Of a stretch of 64,000 nucleotides of DNA, positions 56,583 through 64,000 are shown piece by piece. The stretch is from positions 106,918,882 through 106,982,881 of the forward strand of contig NC_068361.1 of the NCBI RefSeq assembly GCF_020536995.1. Direction: 5' to 3'. The first letter of the stretch is position 1, and every line of letters begins with the position of its first letter. This DNA is from Dreissena polymorpha (taxonomy: Eukaryota; Mollusca; Bivalvia; Myida; Dreissenidae). Under the pieces are notes generated by a model. That model searched no databases, was not told where the DNA came from, and saw nothing but the letters and a program-made list of their open reading frames with translations. The translations under genes were made by a program, and so were the position numbers.

Positions 56583-58101
56583 GAGGGCCTAGATGACTCT
56601 AGTTCGCTCACCTGAGTGGAATTGGTTCATTCAATCTTTACCTAACGTCAAACTTGACCTAGATATTGTGCAGACAAACATCCTGGTCAAGTTTCATCAT
56701 TATTGAACCAAAACTCTGGCGTATGGAGTGTTTTTGTTCTTGTTAGATTTGACCTGGTGACCTATATTTTGAGTTGACCCCCTTACTAAACATCAAACTT
56801 TGCTTACAAAAATTAATATTTTGAACAAGATTCATAAAATCTGAAAAATGTGACCTCTAGAGTGTTTACAAGGATTTTGTATAATATAATGAACATTTGA
56901 ACAATCTAAGGGCAATACTTATGGCATTAATTATGTGATTTTGCTCATTATCAAACTTGACTGAGATCTTTCAGCAACTTTCATAAAGAATGTTTGAGAA
57001 GTGTGAATGTTAGAGTGTTTACAAACCAAATGTGGACGGACGGACGGCGGACAAAGACCAATCCTAAAACCTCAACTGAGCAATCAGGTGAGCTAAAAAG
57101 TGTGTTTCACCGATCTGAGCCATTTTCCAACTTGTCCGAAAAATCAAAAAGACCAATGTATTGACTCAGTTTCACGATGATTAGGCAAACAATGTGACAT
57201 CTATAGTGTTCAATCACAAAGTTTCTCTCTAGTCACATAAGGAAAACTGCCCCCTCCCCCTGGCGGCCATGGTTTTTTTACCGATCGGGACCATTTGCGA
57301 ACTCATCTGAGATATATATATAAAACCAATCTTTTCACCAAGTTTCATGATGATTTGCAAAAAATGTGACTCCTAGAGTGTCAACAAGCTTTTTTTATTA
57401 TATAAATATAAGAAAACTGCCACTCCCGGCAGCCATGTTATTCAACTGACCGGAACCATTTTTGAACTCAACTCTCGTATCAAGGAAACAAATGTTCTAA
57501 CCAAATTTCATGAAGATTGGGCCAAAAATGTGACTTCTAGAATGTTCACATGTTTTCACTATAAACATATAGAGAAAAATGCCCCGCCCACTGGCGGCCA
57601 TGTTTTTTCACCGATCTTGACCATTTTCGAACTCGTCCGAGATATCAATAAAACGAATGTTTTGACCAACTTTCATGATAATTGGGCAAAAAGTGTGACT
57701 TCTAGTATATTTACAAGGTTTATCTAAAGCCAAATAAGGAAAACTGCCCCGCCCGCTGGCGGTTATGTTTTTCAACGGACCAGAACCACTTTTGAACTCA
57801 ACCAACATATCATTTAGCCAAAAATTTTGACAAAGTTTCATGAAGATTGGGCATGAAATATGACTTCTACAGTGTTTACAAGTTGTTTTCCTTTTTTTAC
57901 CTAGTGACCTAGTTTTTGACCCGGCATGAACTCGAGTTTCGAACTCGACCAAGATATCATTGGGACAAAGCTTCTGACCATGTTTCATGAAGATCGGAAA
58001 GGAAATGTTCCCTCTAGTATTTACGAACAAATGTTAACGGACGGACGAACGACGGACAAAGACCGGTCACAAAAGCTCACCTGAGCAATAAGGTGAGCTA
58101 A
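56583..58101 (-). repeat. Long modular repeat, AGCTCACCTGA family, minus copy
   Basis: Reverse complement of 1146-2951: begins AAGAGGGCCTAGATGACTCT, AGTTCGCTCACCTGAGTGG and ends GACGGACAAAGACCGGTCAC, AAAAGCTCACCTGAGCAATA, AGGTGAGCTA. Units with GGGCAAAAAGTGTGACTTCT, CCCCGCCCACTGGCGGCCAT and GATATCAATAAAACGAATGT match. A shorter inner fragment ending GCAATCAGGTGAGCTAAAAA (57079-57100) suggests two members joined or a nested one. Confidence 0.85.
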
Positions 58102-59539
58102 TAAAACAAAATCATTGTGAAAGCTCTTTGTTGATAACTGTGATTGTATATAATTTTTGTATAATGTGTTCTCTATAAAAATACGATATTTAGTATAATT
58201 TTAGTTTGTTTAAAGACGCCACTCGAAGTGTCTGAATATCCGGTTTAATCAACGTCAAACTTCTTTAAACATACATAAAAATAAATACACCTTGTACCAG
58301 TGGGAGATCACAGCAAGAATACTTTCTAAAACCCCTTTTTACTTCATACGAGTGATGCACATTTAACATTTCAAATATGTATTGTTTGCTGAACTCAAAT
58401 TAAAATGCTACATATGCTTGTGGATGTCCTATTGTTGTCAATCATTATATATTTTCAGTTCTGCTTGTGTCCTTTTTTGACTAGAAAAAAAAAACAACCT
58501 TATGTGGTATGGAGTACGGAGTATCGACTACACAATTGACAGCAAAGCAATTACACAACAAAAACACATCCAGAAAATGATTAAGTCTAGTGTCACAATC
58601 TTGGAACGGTCAATGCAAATACACATTAAGGATATTAACTGGTTTGATTAAGCGCTGAACCTCAAACTTAGTCCGGAATTAATAACCGAATACAAATTAA
58701 CATTTTGATCATAGGCTCATAGCCTTATCGTCCTCACTAAGAGCAATACAATTTAATGTAAGATTTATTTAATTGCAATTTATTTAATCACTTGCTTCAT
58801 ATGCACCAGGGCTAATTAATACTAATGTTCTGTGGCGTGATAAAATATTATTGCATAAACTTTATCTATAATGCCCTCTGGTGGGGTGCAGAAACTTGAC
58901 AAAAGGAGGGCTTGAACGGAAGAAATCGTGCATTAACAAGGCGATTCACGTGCCGTTCAAGCCCTGTTATGTGTTTTTCATATCCATAATCTGGTCCACA
59001 CGCAGTTACTTCCCTTCTCCAGCCTTCGACGACGGCGTTCGACGACTTTCCAAGCATACATGGGGAACTGAATAAGCACAAGTTTCCTCATGCATGCAGG
59101 GATAATGGCAATGACTATTTCAATCCACTTTTCAACTTATACCATCTGCACTTTCTTGACAACAGCTTTATTGTATTGGCAACGTCAATGAAGTTAAGGT
59201 TATTTACTCAACACTTTCAAAAGACTATGCTGTAAATTTAAGTGATTATGTACCTTAAACGATCCTGCTGTTAATTCCAAAATAATTCCTCATTTCTTAA
59301 TTTGCGCGGCTGCATTTCAACTTTGCATTAATCCACTGCTTAAACACATTTTAGATCGTAAACTGCCTATCCGAAGGTAAAGCCTCGTCATTTCGGATGA
59401 TGACCGAGTGAGGCATATGTAAAACACAACCTTGAACTGTATTGAAATAATCGAATTATTTTGTCGATGTCGAATGAACAAAACATTGTTTTCAATGTTA
59501 TTTTAATGTATTATGGTATGTGTGATTTGTTTATGCAAT
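58102..59539. other. Gene-free stretch with short repeats
   Basis: 58592-58680 is a copy of the block CTTGGAACGGTCAATGCAAA..CTCAACCTCA seen at 61633. A small palindrome (GGGCTTGAACGG at 58908 and CCGTTCAAGCCC at 58952) lies within a minus-strand 71-codon frame that shows no domain. Confidence 0.45.
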
Positions 59540-59684
59540 AATAGCGAAAATACACATTTTCTCGGACATGATCATCTGCGGGCGCTCTCAAAATCCGTTC
59601 CTGCCCTCGTGCTGCGCACTCGGGCAGGAACGGATTTTTCGAGCGCCCGCAGATGATCATGCCCTCGAAAACGTGTATTATCCC
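59540..59684. repeat. GC-rich long hairpin (fold-back) element
   Basis: Arms of about 62 bases: CGGACATGATCATCTGCGGG, CGCTCTCAAAATCCGTTCCT, GCCC on the left; GGGCAGGAACGGATTTTTCG, AGCGCCCGCAGATGATCATG on the right; short loop TCGTGCTGCGCACTC. Much richer in G and C than the flanks. Confidence 0.8.
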
Positions 59685-61460
59685 TATAAAGTAAAAGCAA
59701 ATATCAACCAAATTTCTTCTTGATTAAAAAATGTGATAAAGTAGCGGCGCAATAGTACAAACCGCAGATCATCTTAATGCATCTCGGCAAGAAACTACAA
59801 ATCCATCACTTAACAAGTTCTATATTGTTTCAAATATATCAGCATAATGGTGCGAAACATAAGACCACATTTTTGAAAAAGTATGTGTGTTGTAACTCAA
59901 ATTATTTCTCTATAAGTTATCCAAAATATTAAAGACTACAAACCAGTATCATAAATGGCATACAAAGAAATTTGTCGTTTCATTATGACTTACATACATA
60001 CATACATGTTATCATTAAAAAGTGTCATTTATACTCTAGTTTTTAAATTCATGCACTCGGCCAGAATTGCGTTTTATAAAAAGTATTAATCTTTTAAACA
60101 ACACAATCATATTTAATGTCAATACAACATTTTGTTCATACAAACAGCAACTATTTTTTCATTATTTTCTAAAGGAGGTGATCAAGTGCTCTAACGGAGC
60201 TAAACAATTAGTTTGATTTGTTTAAATGAAATGACACATAAAAACCTTGCAAGTTATTGAATTTGTACTGATATTGTTTGCACCACAAGCAATAGAGCAT
60301 GTAAAATCATAGGTCAACTACTTTATTGTGTACGAAACTACCTCAGTTGTAGATAAATATATACTGTAATCCATCTGACCATAAACATGTTCATGATAAA
60401 TAAATGTAGATGATAACCCAAATCGTCCTCTGGACGTCCTTACATTTAACCTCTGTATTCATGTCAGGTGATTGTACAACTTGCGATAAGTCATGTGTTC
60501 ATTGGACGTAAATGCTAGATAATTAAAATAGTATCTGTATTTTATCCATTGGTGTTTCCATTTATAGAACATAGGATGATTTAATCAAATTGTCCTTTAA
60601 CCACACATGTCATGTACAGACAAAGATTGCAAAATATTTCCCAAGTGATACTTGATATTAGTGTGCATGTGTATTTAAACTTTTGGTTGATATTCATTAT
60701 ACACTTGACACGTTGACACCATATTATTAGTGTGCATGTGTATTTACACTTTAGGTTGATATTCATTATACACTTGACACGTTGACCCCAAGAATATGTT
60801 TGTTATAATAACATTTGCAAAATAACCACAAAAAAAGAAAATTTGTTCAATGAAGCAATGAAAGAAAAAGTTTATTTAAATTAACTGACATGGTATGAAG
60901 TGTTCTCAAATGTTTCAATCACACGCGTGAGACACAGATTATTCATTCATCACTAGATAGCAATATGCTGCTGATAAATACAGCAAAACAGGTTGCTGAT
61001 AATACATTTTAAGTATCTCAACGCATTTTAAGAAGGACTTGCTGTTACTATAAGAGATGAATGCTCAAAAGATGCAACCTATGACAGCCAAATACATCGC
61101 TCTTAACAAAAAATACCACTATTGCAATATGGCGATAATGCTGCAGATGAAATATTGGGATTGGTTCTAAAATCGGAGATCACATGAAGATCCCAATCTT
61201 CATAAACTTGTTCAGAATGTTTGACCAAGTAACATTTCGGTAAAGTTCGGAAATCGTTCAGTCCGTTTAAAAACATTGCGGCTAATGGAAGGTTTTCCTT
61301 ATATGTACATAGCAAAACATTGCTAACAATATAGAGTTTACATGTATTGTCCAATCTTCCTTAAACATGCCCAGAGCATGTGTCGCAGTGAAGTATCGGC
61401 TGACTTTGAAAATCGGTCGCAATCGGTCAAAATCTAGGCCACTTCGTCAAACACAAGATA
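59685..61460. other. Gene-free stretch with small tandem repeat
   Basis: 60658-60785 holds two near-identical blocks of about 69 bp (TTAGTGTGCATGTGTATTTA and GTTGATATTCATTATACACT, GACACGTTGAC). 61140-61445 is a worn GGTCAGAA-type repeat. No gene. Confidence 0.45.
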
Positions 61461-62731
61461 CAATATAAAGAAGTGAAACTCCAGCTGCTGGAACAGTATT
61501 TTATTCTCATTATAAAACAATAGTTGGTCCTTAAGTTAAGCAAGAGACAAATTGCCAAAACAGTCCGAAACAGCACAATACAAAACAACATTCACACATA
61601 GAAGAATAAAGCTTGGGTCACCGCCTTCAACCGCCTTGGAACGGTCAATGCAAAGCATTGGGGGTTTAAACCGGTTTTAGAGCGCTCAACCTCACACTTG
61701 GCCCAGCAATAATCATGATACATATAAGTGTAAATAAAATTTAACCCCATAGCATTGCAACTCAAATAAAACAATAATAAAAGGGAATTGAAACGCATTG
61801 AATTTAATTACCATCTAATTACTCAATGGAAGGAAGGAGACCAGAGCAACAGAGTAACCACTTTTTGAGATACGATGAAATGAAATTATGAACAAGTGTC
61901 AACTATATCCCTTCTTTTTAGAAAAAGATTTAAGAATATAGCTAATGAACGATCAAGAGGTTATATTTAATGCCAAATCTTCATGAACTTGGTCAGAACA
62001 TTTATTCTGGGGTCGAAAATTCCATCGATTGAAAGAACAAGTTTGTAATAAAGTCTACAGGTCATAATAACTTCCAAGTCTCCATAAGACTTGGTCAGAA
62101 AATTTGTTCTGTTGATATTTCAAACGAGTTTGGAACAAGGTCAAAAGGTTATAGGTCAAATAAAAGAAAAGTTTGAGAGGTCCCATTTTATGAAAATTTG
62201 TAAGAAATTTGTCCGAATGGTACTTCGGATGAGTTTGAAACTAGGACATGTGAAATCATAACTAGGTTATTATGTCAAATTAAAGAAAAATATTATGAAC
62301 AATCTAAGGGCAAAAATTATTGCCACATTTTTATGAAACTTGCTAAGAACATGTAACCCTATAATATCTCAACCAAATTAAAAACTGGATCATGCGGGGT
62401 CATAAAGTAAAAACTTTACTTCAAATTTTTAAAAAAGTTTTCGAACAATAGTGATGCCAAATTTACTGAAAGTTGTTAAGAATATTTTTATGCAATTCTA
62501 ATTCAATCGCGTTGAAAACTGGGTAAAGTGAAGTAACTTTATAGGTCACTATGACACATTAAAGAATAATATTTATTGCGCAATGGTCACGAGACTCAGG
62601 ATATTTGCAACAATGGTATATCGACCGAAATCAAAACTGGGTCATGAGGGGTCAAAAGCTAAGTCAGGAACTCGTATAAAAGGCTTGAGTTTTTGAGGCT
62701 CCAGCAGCTGGAGTTTCACTTCTTTATATTG
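61461..62731. mobile_element. TA-flanked element with 32-bp perfect inverted ends
   Basis: CAATATAAAGAAGTGAAACT CCAGCTGCTGGA (61461-61492) is perfectly inverted at 62700-62731. TA lies on both sides (61459-61460, 62732-62733), the Tc1/mariner-type target. The 1,271-bp interior is a decayed array of GAAACTTGGTCAGAACATTT-type units plus the block at 61633-61760. No transposase frame is left. Confidence 0.75.
61633..61760 (+). repeat. Short dispersed repeat, CTTGGAACGGTCAATGCAAA family
   Basis: CTTGGAACGGTCAATGCAAA, GGTTTAAACCGGTTTTAGAG, CTCAACCTCACACTTGG. Also at 58592 (+) and, inverted, about 51215-51265. Confidence 0.6.
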
Positions 62732-62846
62732 TAAACCCTCTAGACGCCACATTTATGCCAAATTTTTACAAAACTTGGTCAGAGCATTTGTCCTGACAAT
62801 ATCTCAGCGGAGTTTGGACCTGGGTCACGTGTTGAAACTGAATCAA

Positions 62847-63718
62847 ACAAGGGCTGTTTGTAAAACATGCATGCCCCCCATATGGGCTGTCCGTTGTAGT
62901 GGCAGCCATTGTGTGAATATGTTTTTGTCATTGTGACCGTGACCTTTGACCTAGTGACCTGAAAATCAAAAGGGGTCATCTGCCACTCATGATCAATGAA
63001 CCTATGAAGTTTCATGATCCTAAGTGTAAGAATTCTTGAGTTATCATCATCCATTTTACCATTTCGAGTCACTGTGACCTTGACCTTTGACCTAGTGACC
63101 TGAAAATCAATAGGATTCATCTGCCAGTCATGATCAATATTTCTATTAAGTTTCATGATCCTAGGCGTAAGCATTCTTGAGTTATCATCCGGAAACCATT
63201 TTACTGTTTCAAGTCACTGTGACCTTGACCTTTGACCTAGTGACCTGAAAATCAATAGGGGTCATCTGCCAGTCATGATCAATGTTCCTATGAAGTTCCA
63301 TGATCCTAGGCGTAAGCATTCTTGAGTTATCATCCGGAAATCATTTTAATATTTCGAGTCACTGTGACCTTGACCTTTGACCTAGTGACCTGAAAATCAA
63401 TAGGGGTCATCTGCCAGTCATGATCAATGTACCTATGAAGTTTCATGATCCTAGGCCTAAGCATTCTTGAGTTATCATCCGGAAACCATTTTACTATTTC
63501 GAGTCACTGTGACCTTGACCTTTGACCTAGTGACCTAAAAATCAATAGGGTCATCTGCCAGTCATGATCAATGTACCCCTATGAAGTTTCATGATCCTAG
63601 GCCTAAGCGTCTTGAGTTATCATCCGGAAACCATCTTGTGGACAAACAGACGGACCGACAGACCGATGGACCAACATGAGGAAAACAATATACCCCCTCT
63701 TCTTCGAAGGGGGGCATA
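62847..63718 (-). repeat. GGTCA modular repeat, minus copy, five to six units
   Basis: Starts ACAAGGGCTGTTTGTAAAAC, ATGCATGCCCCCCATATGGG and ends CTTCTTCGAAGGGGGGCATA, the reverse complement of 34193-35343. Units hold CACTGTGACCTTGACCTTTG, ACCTAGTGACCTGAAAATCA, GTCATGATCAATGTACCTAT, TCTTGAGTTATCATCCGGAA. Confidence 0.9.
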
Positions 63719-64000
63719 AAAACTGGTTGGCTAAAAGAAATTTTGGGACAGCGCTAGCTCAGGTAGATAGACCCCATGACACCAGTACATAATATAATCT
63801 GCAAATGTGGTCCTAAACTGCATCCAAGAAAGGAGTCACTGTGATCTTGACCTTTGACCTCAAAATCAATAGGAGTCATCTGCCAGTCATGATCAATGTA
63901 CCTATGAAGTTTCATGATCCTAGATGTAAGCGTTCTTGAGTTATCATCCGAAAACCATCTGGTGGACAGACCCCACGACACCAGTACATAATAATTATAA
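63719..64000 (-). repeat. GGTCA repeat fragment with AGACCCCATGACACC direct repeats, cut by window end
   Basis: AGACCCCATGACACCAGTAC, ATAATATAAT at 63769 recurs as AGACCCCACGACACCAGTAC, ATAATAATTATAA at 63970, enclosing a short GGTCA unit (TGATCTTGACCTTTGACC). The element runs off the window. Confidence 0.65.

Noticed and set aside
58866-59081. 71-codon minus-strand frame and overlapping plus frame
   Set aside because: No domain recognised, and the stretch contains a small palindrome; not supported as a gene.
62779-63174. 131-codon minus-strand frame
   Set aside because: It is made of the GGTCA repeat unit read through; repeat-derived.

Overview
This is AT-rich animal nuclear DNA, very probably from a bivalve mollusc. 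The evidence is spliced metazoan genes (FBXW4-like and TRIM/B-box-like), long intergenic spaces, and a dense load of modular 0.4-1.8 kb repeats of the style common in bivalve genomes: short palindromic ends around tandem units rich in GGTCAAGGTCA. The species assignment is inference; no marker gene was seen.

Layout. 0-7 kb: nested modular repeats, including a three-level nest at 4.2-6.6 kb. 7.9-9.3 kb: the last two exons of an FBXW4-like F-box/WD40 gene (+), with a stem-loop MITE family in and around it. 11-15.4 kb: repeat relics, a decayed PIN-like nuclease pseudogene and a decayed hAT transposase. 17.1-17.7 kb: relic of a DEDDh exonuclease. 17.9-28.8 kb: a non-LTR retrotransposon (LINE), part of which was duplicated in tandem (unit 3,055 bp). 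The second copy was then hit by a complete-looking Crypton-type tyrosine-recombinase transposon (22178-25128), whose 508-residue, three-exon gene has every expected catalytic residue. 28.8-30.9 kb: a 186-bp satellite array. 31-36 kb: a diverged ~2 kb tandem duplication in which each copy carries a different insertion, so each serves as the empty site for the other; one insertion is a TTAA-flanked MITE holding a tRNA-Ser-like gene with anticodon ACA. 37.7-39.3 kb: a long GGTCA-rich array. 39.6-47.3 kb: mostly gene-free, with a tRNA-headed SINE, a 205-bp tandem duplication and a Mutator-like fold-back element. 47.4-53.5 kb: a three-exon TRIM-like gene (+) coding for two B-boxes, a coiled coil and an NHL-like propeller, without a RING. 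53.5-64 kb: repeats, fold-back hairpins and inverted-strand copies of families met earlier.

Only three protein genes look intact: the FBXW4-like 3' end, the TRIM-like gene and the Crypton recombinase. Most other open frames lie inside repeats. The main points are the Crypton with its empty site and hairpin ends, the tRNA-Ser(ACA) inside a MITE, and the recurring cluster in the GGTCA repeats that reads as a DR1, an FTZ-F1/ERR site and a near-consensus estrogen response element. No LTR retrovirus, Polinton or other capsid-bearing element was recognised.
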